This document shows positions 15,701 through 22,814 of a DNA stretch of 64,000 nt, in pieces. The stretch lies in the NCBI GenBank assembly GCA_024684435.1, contig JAIKWV010000038.1, positions 59,638 through 123,637 on the forward strand. The letters are read 5' to 3'. This DNA is from Clostridiales bacterium. Lineage in GTDB: Bacteria; Bacillota; Clostridia; Oscillospirales; Acutalibacteraceae. The translations under genes were made by a program, and so were the position numbers. The notes under the pieces are model-generated. The model did not search any database and was not told where the DNA came from. It saw only the letters and a program-made list of their open reading frames with translations. Within the stretch, counting starts at the first letter, position 1. Every line of letters begins with the position of its first letter.

Positions 15701-16522
15701 ATGAGCGAACTCATTGAAAAGAAGAAAAAACTTGAAAATATATTTTCCGACCTTGGCAGCGCGGCGGTGGCTTTCTCCGCCGGCGTGGATTCCACTTTTT
15801 TGCTGAAAACCGCCCATGATGTTTTAGGAGACAGGGCAGTCGCGGTGACCGCGGTCACAGGCTCGTTCCCCGAAAGGGAGCTTGAGGAGGCAAGAACTTT
15901 TTGCAAAAAGGAAAATATAACTCTGCTGACGGTGGACGTTGATATATTTTCGGTAAAAGGCTTTTGCGAAAATCCGCCGGACAGATGTTACATATGCAAA
16001 AAGGCTGTTTTCAGTCGGCTTAAGGATATCGCCGCGGAACAGGGCATTGCCAACGTCGCCGAGGGCTCGAATGTTGACGATATGAAGGATTACCGTCCGG
16101 GTATGAAGGCGGTTGCCGAGCTGGGAGTAATAAGCCCACTTAGGGAGGCGGGGCTTACAAAGAACGACGTCCGCGCCCTTTCAAAAGAAATGGGGCTTAA
16201 AACATGGGACAAGCCCTCGTTTGCCTGCCTTGCCACAAGGATAGCTTACGGAGAACAGATAACGCGGGAAAAACTGTCCATGATCGAACGGGGAGAGGGA
16301 AAGCTCTCCGGACTGGGATTCAGGCAATACAGGGTCAGGGTGCACGGGGATTCCGCCCGTATAGAGCTGTTGCCGGAGGACATCGAAAAAATAGTCGATC
16401 CGGCTGTGCGCGGTGGTGTTGCGGAGTTTTTTCACAGCCTGGGCTTTAAACACGTGTCGGTGGATCTTGACGGTTACCGTACCGGGAGCATGAACGCGGC
16501 GCTGCAGGAAGACAGGCTATGA
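15701..16522 (+). CDS. larE: LarE, ATP-dependent sulfur transferase
   Basis: 273 residues. LarE adenylates the biscarboxylate mononucleotide and donates sulfur to form thiocarboxylates. The PP-loop is FSAGVDST (residues 25-32), with Ala replacing the first usual Gly. The conserved cysteine in KPSFACLATR falls at residue 176, the same number as the sacrificial cysteine of the L. plantarum enzyme, so this looks like the single-use type. A second pair CYICKK lies near residues 95-100. It completes the larBCE set; no LarA racemase is in the window, so the cofactor client is elsewhere. 32 bases after larC. Confidence 0.93.
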   Translation: MSELIEKKKKLENIFSDLGSAAVAFSAGVDSTFLLKTAHDVLGDRAVAVTAVTGSFPERELEEARTFCKKENITLLTVDVDIFSVKGFCENPPDRCYICKKAVFSRLKDIAAEQGIANVAEGSNVDDMKDYRPGMKAVAELGVISPLREAGLTKNDVRALSKEMGLKTWDKPSFACLATRIAYGEQITREKLSMIERGEGKLSGLGFRQYRVRVHGDSARIELLPEDIEKIVDPAVRGGVAEFFHSLGFKHVSVDLDGYRTGSMNAALQEDRL

Positions 16523-16558
16523 AATTTGACATATTTTCACAAATTGATTTTGGTAAGC

Positions 16559-16599
16559 TTTACTATTGACATTTTTCTGATATAATGGTACTCTATAAT
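16559..16599 (+). promoter_or_regulatory. Promoter region of the small secreted protein
   Basis: Two TATAAT boxes (16581-16586 and 16594-16599) and a TTGACA (16566-16571) are present, but the TTGACA spacings are 9 and 22. TTTACT (16559-16564) with 16 bp to the first box fits best. Exact start unclear. Confidence 0.45.
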
Positions 16600-16636
16600 A
16601 GAATTTATATGAATTTGATCTTGGAGGCGTGTTTTT

Positions 16637-16906
16637 ATGAAAAAACTTATATCCGTTCTTCTTTGTATGATAATGTTGTTCAGCGTAGTTGCTGTGGGTT
16701 CCACTTCCGCCTTTGCGGCTCAGAAGCAGACCGTGGCAAGCTCGGCGGTTCCCATGGCACACAACCCCGGCAATACAGAGGATGAGAGAACAGGATTTTC
16801 AAAGTTTATCCGCAATATAGCAAATCTTCTTGCAGAGATATTTACGCAGTCAATTGCTGTTTTGCTGAACATGATGGGCTTTGACATCGGAGATTTCCTC
16901 AATTAA
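16637..16906 (+). CDS. Small secreted hypothetical protein
   Basis: 89 residues with a clear signal peptide (MKK start, hydrophobic core, cleavage near AFA-AQ at residue 28). The mature part is about 60 residues and ends with a hydrophobic amphipathic helix (IRNIANLLAEIFTQSIAVLLNMMGFDIGDFL). Such short exported proteins with a C-terminal helix are common in Clostridia and unassigned. It has a GGAGG site and stands alone between larE and the infC leader. Confidence 0.6.
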   Translation: MKKLISVLLCMIMLFSVVAVGSTSAFAAQKQTVASSAVPMAHNPGNTEDERTGFSKFIRNIANLLAEIFTQSIAVLLNMMGFDIGDFLN

Positions 16907-16926
16907 AAAATTTTTTAAAAAAGATA

Positions 16927-16955
16927 TTGACAAGCGGCATTGTATCTGATACAAT
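16927..16955 (+). promoter_or_regulatory. Promoter of infC-rpmI-rplT
   Basis: TTGACA (16927-16932), 17-bp spacer, TACAAT (16950-16955). The transcript would carry a leader of about 150 bases before infC. Confidence 0.85.
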
Positions 16956-16961
16956 ACATGG

Positions 16962-17101
16962 GCAAAGTAAAGCAGAACAGATTGTTCTCACCTACGAGGT
17001 TTTGTCCGTCGCGGGTCAATACATTAAGATCAGACACTTCAAGTGCCTGTTTGTGTTGATTTCAGAGCGGACAGAATCATCTGTCCGCTTTAATTTTTAT
17101 T
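16962..17101 (+). promoter_or_regulatory. infC operon leader (L20-leader-like attenuator)
   Basis: A structured leader. A hairpin CACTTCAAGTG near 17036-17046 is followed by a complete intrinsic terminator at 17066-17101 (stem AGCGGACAG/CTGTCCGCT, then TTAATTTTTATT) that ends directly at the infC ribosome binding site. In Bacillus the same operon is controlled by ribosomal protein L20 binding such a leader; I infer the same logic here. An open frame across this leader is spurious. Confidence 0.65.
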
Positions 17102-17115
17102 GGAGGTGCTTTAGT

Positions 17116-17634
17116 ATCAGTATTAAAGAATTGCAAATCAATGACGGTATTTCCGATAAGGAAATAAGAGTTGTGGGAGACAACGGCGAACAGCTCGGTA
17201 TAATGTCCACCGAGGAAGCGCTGAAAATTGCCGAGGAAAAGAACCTTGATCTGGTTAAAATTGCTCCTCAGGCGAAGCCCCCCGTGTGCAAAATTATGGA
17301 TTACGGCAAATATCGTTTTGAACAGGCAAAGCGTGAAAAAGAGGCAAAGAAAAACCAGCACGTTATGGAGATCAAAGAAATCCGCCTGACTCTCAATATT
17401 GACACCCATGACTTTAATACAAAGGTCGGCCATGCGCTCAAGTTCCTTAAACAGGGCAATAAGATCAAAGTATCGATCCGTTTCCGCGGTCGTGAAATGA
17501 CCCACCCGGATCTGGGCTTGAACACCATGAACAACTTTGCTCAGGCTGTTGCCGAGCTTGGAAACGTGGAGAAGGCAGCAAAGCTTGAAGGCCGCCAGAT
17601 GCTTATGTTTATAACACCGAAACCCGCAAAATAA
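17116..17634 (+). CDS. infC: Translation initiation factor IF-3
   Basis: 172 residues when started at the ATC codon at 17116, 7 bases after GGAGGTG; an ATT at 17122 is the alternative. No ATG, GTG or TTG lies at the expected start. IF-3 genes are known for AUU/AUC/AUA starts, which allow autoregulation because IF-3 rejects non-standard starts. The body is canonical: KELQINDGISDKEIRVVGDNGEQLG, LVKIAPQAKPPVCKIMDYGKYRFE, and the C-domain KEIRLTLNIDTHDFNTK and GREMTHPDLG. Function: 30S subunit binding and fidelity of initiator tRNA selection. First gene of infC-rpmI-rplT. Confidence 0.95.
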   Translation: MSIKELQINDGISDKEIRVVGDNGEQLGIMSTEEALKIAEEKNLDLVKIAPQAKPPVCKIMDYGKYRFEQAKREKEAKKNQHVMEIKEIRLTLNIDTHDFNTKVGHALKFLKQGNKIKVSIRFRGREMTHPDLGLNTMNNFAQAVAELGNVEKAAKLEGRQMLMFITPKPAK

Positions 17635-17650
17635 TAAGGAGGAATAAATT

Positions 17651-17848
17651 ATGCCTAAGATCAAAACACACAGCGGAGCGAAGAAACGCTTTAAATTGTC
17701 AAAGAACGGTAAGCCCATCCGCGGTCATGCTTACAAGTCTCACATTTTGAATAAGAAGAGCACGAAGCGTAAAAGGAACCTGCGTAAGACTGTCGTTGCC
17801 GACGTTACCAACCAGAGGCAGATCAAGCGTCTTATTCCCTACAAATAA
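17651..17848 (+). CDS. rpmI: 50S ribosomal protein L35
   Basis: 65 residues, very basic, with the family start [20 protein letters not shown] and [17 protein letters not shown] ribosome binding site 9 bases upstream. Second gene of the operon. Confidence 0.97.
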   Translation: MPKIKTHSGAKKRFKLSKNGKPIRGHAYKSHILNKKSTKRKRNLRKTVVADVTNQRQIKRLIPYK

Positions 17849-17941
17849 TCCTTTTTCCGCAAACAGGCGGAGCGCAGAACGCGTAACTTCTTTATTTTCA
17901 GAACAATACATCAAATTCAGAAACTTGGAGGTATATCAAAC

Positions 17942-18298
17942 ATGGCTCGTGTTAAAGGCGCGATGATGACTCGCAAAAGAAGAAATAAAGTAATGAAGCT
18001 CGCAAAGGGCTACTACGGCTCAAAGGGCAACCTGTTCAAGACTGCAAAGCAGGCAGTTATGAAGTCCGGCAACTACGCTTACATCGGACGTAAGCAGAAG
18101 AAGCGCGATTTCCGTAAGCTTTGGATCACCCGTATCTCAGCGGCTGCCAAGCTTAACGGCATGAACTATTCAACATTCATCAACGGTCTTAAGAAGGCTG
18201 ACATCACCCTCAACCGTAAGATGCTCTCCGAGATCGCCATCGCCGATCCCGCGGCTTTCACAGCACTTACCGAGAAGGCAAAGGCAGCATTGAAGTAA
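17942..18298 (+). CDS. rplT: 50S ribosomal protein L20
   Basis: 118 residues, canonical: [28 protein letters not shown] and [21 protein letters not shown]20 assembles early into the large subunit by binding 23S rRNA, and in Firmicutes it also represses this operon through the leader. 93 bases separate it from rpmI, with a GGAGG site 14 bases before the ATG. Confidence 0.97.
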   Translation: MARVKGAMMTRKRRNKVMKLAKGYYGSKGNLFKTAKQAVMKSGNYAYIGRKQKKRDFRKLWITRISAAAKLNGMNYSTFINGLKKADITLNRKMLSEIAIADPAAFTALTEKAKAALK

Positions 18299-18336
18299 TA
18301 AACTTCAATTAAGGTCAAAACACAAAACGATGATAA

Positions 18337-18390
18337 TACCCACAGATGTTGCCGGAAGTGTTTTCCAGAGATCTGTGGGTAATTGATTTT
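18337..18390 (+). terminator. Terminator after rplT
   Basis: Stem TACCCACAGAT (18337-18347) / ATCTGTGGGTA (18371-18381) with a 23-base loop, followed by ATTGATTTT. Confidence 0.65.
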
Positions 18391-18406
18391 ACAAAGAGTA
18401 ACTTGT

Positions 18407-19183
18407 ATGGAAAAAATATCTTCACCCTCAAACGGAAAAATCAAATACGCGGTCAAGATCGCTTCAAGCGCAAAGGCTCGCAGAGAGTCCGGGCTGTTCA
18501 TGCTTGAGGGGGCAAGGCTCTGTGAAGAAGGCGTCAGGTGCGGGCTGGGCATCGTTTCCTTGTTTATTACCCCAAGGGCGCTTGAACTTTACGGCGACAG
18601 ACTTGCCGGAGCGCTTGAAACGGCGGAGGAAAGCTTTGAGATAACACCGGATATAGCAAATAAAATTTCAGACACAGTGGCTCCTCAGGGCGTATTCTGC
18701 ATTTGCAGACAGCCGGAAAATAAATTCTCCGTGGACTTGAACGGCAAATATCTTGCGCTGGAGAATTTACAGGATCCGTCGAATTTAGGCGCCGTGAGCC
18801 GTACAGCCGAGGCGCTGGGCGTTTCCGGTCTCATAATCAGCGGCGGCTGTGATATCTTTAACCCCAAGGCTCAGCGATCAGGTATGGGTTCCCTTCTAAG
18901 GCTGCCTGTTATCGGTACTGACGATCTGCCCGGTCTTATCAGGGAACTGAGAGCCGGGGATATGCTCACCGTCGCCTCAGTACCCGATCAGAACGCGGCG
19001 CCTGTCACGGAGATAAGCTTTGACAGGGGCACGGTGTGCGTCGTGGGCAACGAGGGCAACGGGTTGACCGATGCGGTGATAAACGCCTGTGAGCTGCGGG
19101 GAACTATACCTATGAAGGGCAATGTGGAATCCCTGAACGCGGCGACGGCGGCGTCAATACTGATGTGGGAGATGACACGGTAA
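18407..19183 (+). CDS. TrmH/SpoU family RNA 2'-O-methyltransferase
   Basis: 258 residues from the ATG at 18407; a TTG at 18383 lies in the terminator stem and is unlikely. An N-terminal substrate-binding domain begins SSPSNGKIKYAVKIASSAKARRESGLFMLEG, and the SPOUT knot follows: ALENLQDPSNLGAVSRTAEALGV (motif 1), CVVGNEGNGLTD (motif 2) and IPMKGNVESLNAATAASILMWE (motif 3). It methylates a ribose in rRNA, probably 23S, using S-adenosylmethionine. The stop codon TAA shares its last A with the ATG of the next gene, so translation is coupled. Confidence 0.9.
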   Translation: MEKISSPSNGKIKYAVKIASSAKARRESGLFMLEGARLCEEGVRCGLGIVSLFITPRALELYGDRLAGALETAEESFEITPDIANKISDTVAPQGVFCICRQPENKFSVDLNGKYLALENLQDPSNLGAVSRTAEALGVSGLIISGGCDIFNPKAQRSGMGSLLRLPVIGTDDLPGLIRELRAGDMLTVASVPDQNAAPVTEISFDRGTVCVVGNEGNGLTDAVINACELRGTIPMKGNVESLNAATAASILMWEMTR

Positions 19184-19782
19184 TGGATTATCTTATAGCT
19201 ACGCACAACATGAAAAAGAGAGAGGAGTTGCAGCGGATACTGGCTCCTTTAGGCATAAGAGTACTGCTGGCGGAGGAAGCCGGCGTTGAGCTGACCGATG
19301 TTGAGGAAACGGGTCAGACCTTTGAGGAAAACGCATTTCTCAAGGCGGAGAGCGGATGCAGAGAGAGCGGCATGCCCTGCCTGGCGGACGATTCCGGGCT
19401 GTGTGTGGACGCCCTTGACGGCGCCCCGGGAGTTTACTCCGCAAGGTACGCCGGAGAGCACGGCAATGATGAAAAAAACATTCAGGTGCTGTTGAAGGCG
19501 CTTGAAAAAGTGCCGGAGGGAAAACGTACCGCCCGGTTCGTCAGCGTTGCCTGCTGTGTTTACCCGAACGGTGAAAAGATCGCCGTGCGGGGTGAGTGCG
19601 AGGGCAAAATAGGTTTTGACCAAAAGGGTACGGGCGGCTTCGGTTACGACCCTGTATTCATACCGGAAGGAATGGGCGGCAGGACAATGGCGGAGCTTAC
19701 AGCGGAGGAGAAGGATTCCATCAGCCACAGGGGAAAGGCAGTAAAGGCTCTGGCAAATGCCATTGAGAGCAGAGAGGATTAA
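19183..19782 (+). CDS. rdgB: XTP/dITP pyrophosphatase (RdgB/HAM1)
   Basis: 199 residues. It hydrolyses deaminated purine triphosphates (ITP, dITP, XTP) to monophosphates and so keeps them out of nucleic acids. Motifs: IATHNMKKREEL at the start, ENAFLKAE, CLADDSGLCVDALDGAPGVYSARYAG, and GTGGFGYDPVFIPEG with TMAEL and SHRGKA near the end. The ATG at 19183 overlaps the previous stop by one base and gives the normal family length. Confidence 0.95.
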   Translation: MDYLIATHNMKKREELQRILAPLGIRVLLAEEAGVELTDVEETGQTFEENAFLKAESGCRESGMPCLADDSGLCVDALDGAPGVYSARYAGEHGNDEKNIQVLLKALEKVPEGKRTARFVSVACCVYPNGEKIAVRGECEGKIGFDQKGTGGFGYDPVFIPEGMGGRTMAELTAEEKDSISHRGKAVKALANAIESRED

Positions 19783-19785
19783 TTT

Positions 19786-20205
19786 ATGACAAGTAAGGAA
19801 AGAGCAGAGTTAAGAAAACAGGCGAACACCCTTGAACCGCTGTTCCAGGTAGGGAAAAGCGGAGCCACCGCCGGGGTCGTTGCGCAGACGCTGGAGGCGT
19901 TCAATACCCGTGAGCTGGTAAAGCTCAAGGTGCTTCTTGAAAGCGCTCCGGAAACTCCCAGAGAGACGGCGGAAAAGCTTGCCGAGGCGACGGGATCACA
20001 GGTCGTTCAGGTCATAGGCGGAAGCATAATCCTGTACAAGGAAAATCCGGACCTGAACAACGAAAAGCCGAAAAAGAAGCCGGCTAAAAAAGTGAAGCCA
20101 AATGTTAAGAAGCGGGTCAAGCCCGGCGGACTGAGCGCCACAAGCAGAGCCGCAGCAAAACGCAAGGCGATACACAGGGCCAAGGTGGAAGAAAGACGCA
20201 ATTAA
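19786..20205 (+). CDS. yhbY: YhbY/CRM-domain RNA-binding protein
   Basis: 139 residues. A CRM domain at about 1-95: SKERAELRKQANTLEPLFQVGKSG..., with the characteristic GxxG-like loop VGKSG, then ELVKLKVL and GGSIILYKENP. The family binds ribosomal precursor particles. A 40-residue Lys/Arg/Pro-rich tail extends beyond the domain. 3 bases separate it from rdgB, making it the third gene of a translation-linked set. Confidence 0.9.
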   Translation: MTSKERAELRKQANTLEPLFQVGKSGATAGVVAQTLEAFNTRELVKLKVLLESAPETPRETAEKLAEATGSQVVQVIGGSIILYKENPDLNNEKPKKKPAKKVKPNVKKRVKPGGLSATSRAAAKRKAIHRAKVEERRN

Positions 20206-20230
20206 GCGGGAAAGGTACGACCCTTTTCCC

Positions 20231-20260
20231 TTGACAACGACAATGAGTTTAGTATATTAT
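20231..20260 (+). promoter_or_regulatory. Promoter of smpB-ssrA
   Basis: TTGACA (20231-20236) followed at 16-18 bp by TATATT/TATTAT (20253-20260). It drives smpB and, with only 4 bases to tmRNA, probably ssrA as well. Confidence 0.7.
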
Positions 20261-20290
20261 GATATCTGCCGATGAAAAGAGGTGACTGAT

Positions 20291-20755
20291 GTGAACAGTA
20301 AGGACGAAAAGCAGGTCGTGGCGACCAACAAAAAAGCCTACCATGATTATTTTGTGCTGGAGCAGATGGAGGCGGGGATCGAGCTGTGCGGGACGGAGGT
20401 AAAATCCATCCGAGCCGGCAAGGTGAACCTCAAGGATTCCTGGTGCAATATAGTGGACGGCGAGATCTTTGTCAACGGTATGCACATCAGCCACTATGAC
20501 CACGGCAATATATTCAACCGTGATCCCTTGCGTGTCCGCCGTCTGCTGATGCATAAGCGGGAGATAAACAGGCTTTTCGGTACGGTCAAGCAGCAGGGAC
20601 TGGCGCTGATACCGTTGTCGATCTATTTTGTCAACGGCAGAGCAAAATTAGAGGTTGGGCTCTGCAAGGGCAAAAAGCTCTATGACAAGCGCGAAACAGC
20701 CGCCCGCAAGGACGCGGAGAGAAACATCGAAAGAGCTATCAAAGAAAGAGATTAA
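20291..20755 (+). CDS. smpB: SsrA-binding protein SmpB
   Basis: 154 residues from a GTG at 20291, 6 bases after AGAGGTG; a GTG at 20282 overlaps that site. SmpB binds tmRNA and takes the place of the codon-anticodon helix in trans-translation. Motifs: [60 protein letters not shown] and the C-terminal [13 protein letters not shown]...R tail. It directly precedes the tmRNA gene. Confidence 0.97.
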   Translation: MNSKDEKQVVATNKKAYHDYFVLEQMEAGIELCGTEVKSIRAGKVNLKDSWCNIVDGEIFVNGMHISHYDHGNIFNRDPLRVRRLLMHKREINRLFGTVKQQGLALIPLSIYFVNGRAKLEVGLCKGKKLYDKRETAARKDAERNIERAIKERD

Positions 20756-20759
20756 ATAC

Positions 20760-21109
20760 GGGGATGAAAGGATTTCGACGGGGATTTTGAACCGGGATAA
20801 GCGAGTAGCGGCGCGGAACCGCTATAAAAGCCGTAGTTTATAAAATAAACGACAACGAAACAGTTTTACAAGCTGCTTAATTAAAGCAGCCGTCTTTACC
20901 GGGAGTACTGCGGCCCGGATAAAGGCGTCGATCAGCAGTGAACGTGCACGGACGACCGCCTTGTAGTCCGTCATGAATAACAGGGCTACCGTAGCGCAAA
21001 GCCTGCCTTTTGGCGTTGCGTGAAGGGAATTTCAAATAAAAGGCTACACTCGTAGAAAGTCCCGCGGAGAGATTTTCGGACGCGGTTTCGATTACCGCCA
21101 TCTCCACCA
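20760..21109 (+). ncRNA. ssrA: Transfer-messenger RNA
   Basis: 350 nt. Acceptor stem GGGGATG (20760-20766) / CATCTCC plus encoded ACCA at the 3' end, and a T-arm GCGG-TTTCGAT-TACCGC (21082-21098). The tag reading frame ends at the TAA at 20878-20880, inside a GCTGCTT/AAGCAGC hairpin; the codons before it read NDNETVLQAA. The resume codon is not certain (AAC at 20848 or the ATA before it). Four bases after smpB. Its 3' end and terminator are duplicated downstream. Confidence 0.95.
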
Positions 21110-21184
21110 AGCTTTAAGGGGTCTGCTTTTGCAGACCCCTTAAGCTTTTATGATTTGTGCGGGAATCGAAACCGCATAGTCCAT
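21087..21184 (+). repeat. Direct repeat copy 1: tmRNA 3' end, terminator and inverted T-arm
   Basis: 98 bases from the tmRNA T-loop through CCA, the terminator (AAGGGGTCTGC-TTTT-GCAGACCCCTT, 21116-21141) and an inverted copy of the T-arm (21159-21175, one mismatch), ending CATAGTCCAT. Matches 21262-21358 with three differences; spacing 175 bp. Confidence 0.93.
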
Positions 21185-21261
21185 GCCGAGCGGTTTGCCG
21201 CAGGCAGAGCGAGGCGGACAATAAAAACGAAGGTTTGCGAAGCAAACGAACGGAGCGTAGC
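21185..21261 (+). repeat. Hairpin-rich spacer between the tmRNA tail copies
   Basis: 77 bases with GCCGAGCGG...GAGCGAGGCGG and a perfect hairpin GTTTGC-GAA-GCAAAC (21233-21247) containing GCGAAGC, the same heptamer as in the tRNA-Glu module. Confidence 0.8.
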
Positions 21262-21358
21262 TTCGATTACCGTCATCTCCACCAAGCTTAAGGGGTCTGC
21301 TTTTGCAGACCCCTTAAGCTTTTATGATTTGTGCGGTAATCGAAACCGCATAGTCCAT
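21262..21358 (+). repeat. Direct repeat copy 2: tmRNA 3' end, perfect terminator and inverted T-arm
   Basis: 97 bases. The terminator stem is perfect over 16 bp here (21285-21300 / 21305-21320). The inverted T-arm (21333-21349) is an exact 17-base reverse complement of the tmRNA T-arm. A small hairpin TTTACG-AAA-CGTAAA follows at about 21359-21373. The rest of the gap to 21504 holds only an AT-rich region with a weak promoter-like TTGACT at 21417. Confidence 0.93.
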
Positions 21359-21504
21359 TTTACGAAACGTAAACATATCATTGAAATGATAATTTTAATT
21401 TATCTATTTCATTATGTTGACTTTTAGCTCAAAGTGTTGTATCGTATTTTAAAGGTAATAATATATATGTCTTTTAAAGGATTTTTAAAAAGAGGAGTGA
21501 TGAT

Positions 21505-22800
21505 ATGAGCAAGGTCGACAAGCGAAAGGCCGCCCTCATCAACGCTGTTTATGCGATATTTATTTTAGGCGCGCTGTACCTGTTCCTTAAGTATGCGTTT
21601 TGGCTGTTCTTCCCGTTTATTTTCGGATTCTTTGTGGCGGCTATCCTGCAAAAACCGATAAATTTCACCGTAAAAAAGACCCGCGTCAAGAAGGGGATCG
21701 TCTCTGTATTTTTTGTTATCGTTTTCTTTGCGGTCATCGGATGCCTGATGTCGCTGATAGGTATGCGAATAATCGAAGAGTTCAAAAATTTCTGGAATAT
21801 CCTGAGAGGCTGGATAACGGACTGGTCGAGTATTGTCGACAGCATCCGTGAACGTCTGCTCGTGCTTGCCGACAAACTGCCCGAAAGCATGTCAGCCAGC
21901 GCGAAGGAGTGGCTAAATTCAAATCTCGGAGGAGTAATAGAGGCGGGCACGCAGGCGGAATCGGCAAAGTCTTCCGCAAATGCGGCGGCAGGTCTGCTTT
22001 CAAAGATAGATATTTCGATCCTTAAAACGCCAATAAACGGCGTTATCTCAACGGCAAAGCAGATACCGAGCATATTGGTCGCCACTATTATCAGCATTAT
22101 TTCATGTTTCTTTATGACCTCCGGTTATGACGACATGGTGAAGTTTATAAAGCGTCAGCTTCCCATCGGAAAGCGCAAAGCTCTCACATCAGCGAAGGAA
22201 ATATTTTTCTTTTCTCTTTCAAAGATGGCAAAGTCGTACTCTCTGATCATCTTGATCACGTTTTCCGAAATGGCTATCGGTCTTAACGTGCTTAAACTGA
22301 TAGGTGTATATAAGTTCGATTATATTATTGTTATTTCGTTTGTCACGGCGTTGATAGATATTTTCCCCGTACTCGGTACCGGCACCATACTCATTCCGTG
22401 GAGCATTTATTCGTTTATAATGGGCAACACAGGCATGGGTATCGGTATATTGGTGATCTACGCCGTGATATCCGTGATCCGTCAGATAATCGAACCCAAA
22501 CTCGTGGCGTCAAACCTGGGTCTGCCTCCGATAGCCACGATCATGAGTATGTATATCGGCATTCAGCTTTTCGGCTTTATAGGCTTGTTTATAATGCCCA
22601 TACTTCTTACGCTCATAAAGCTCCTTAACGATGACGGCATCATAAATATCTGGAAGACCGAGAAGCAGGAAAATGCGGAGCTCGCCGCTCTTGATGAGGA
22701 CGAGGAAGACGGGGAAGAAGATACAGAAGAAGCTGAAGAAAAAACAAAGGAAGAAACCAAAGAAAAAGACAAAGGGAAATCGAAAAAAATCAAGGTTTAA
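21505..22800 (+). CDS. AI-2E family transporter (PerM/YdbI-like permease)
   Basis: 431 residues, about eight hydrophobic helices. Family signs: PFIFGFFVAAILQKPI near the N-terminus, a central amphipathic region, and the C-terminal core FVTALIDIFPVLGTGTILIPW and IRQIIEPKLVASNLGLPPIATIMSMYIG. Members export autoinducer-2 or act as Na+/H+ antiporters; the substrate here is open. The last 45 residues are a low-complexity Glu/Asp/Lys tail. AGAGGAG site 9 bases before the ATG. Followed by two flavoproteins with short gaps. Confidence 0.87.
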   Translation: MSKVDKRKAALINAVYAIFILGALYLFLKYAFWLFFPFIFGFFVAAILQKPINFTVKKTRVKKGIVSVFFVIVFFAVIGCLMSLIGMRIIEEFKNFWNILRGWITDWSSIVDSIRERLLVLADKLPESMSASAKEWLNSNLGGVIEAGTQAESAKSSANAAAGLLSKIDISILKTPINGVISTAKQIPSILVATIISIISCFFMTSGYDDMVKFIKRQLPIGKRKALTSAKEIFFFSLSKMAKSYSLIILITFSEMAIGLNVLKLIGVYKFDYIIVISFVTALIDIFPVLGTGTILIPWSIYSFIMGNTGMGIGILVIYAVISVIRQIIEPKLVASNLGLPPIATIMSMYIGIQLFGFIGLFIMPILLTLIKLLNDDGIINIWKTEKQENAELAALDEDEEDGEEDTEEAEEKTKEETKEKDKGKSKKIKV

Positions 22801-22814
22801 AAAGAGTTTTGCAT

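Noticed and set aside
16927..17115. Longer infC reading frame starting near the promoter
   Set aside because: It begins inside the -35 box and runs through the leader terminator; homology to IF-3 begins only after 17116.
20874..21110. Minus-strand and plus-strand open frames inside the tmRNA gene
   Set aside because: The region folds as tmRNA with matching acceptor stem, T-arm and tag frame; the open frames are shadows.
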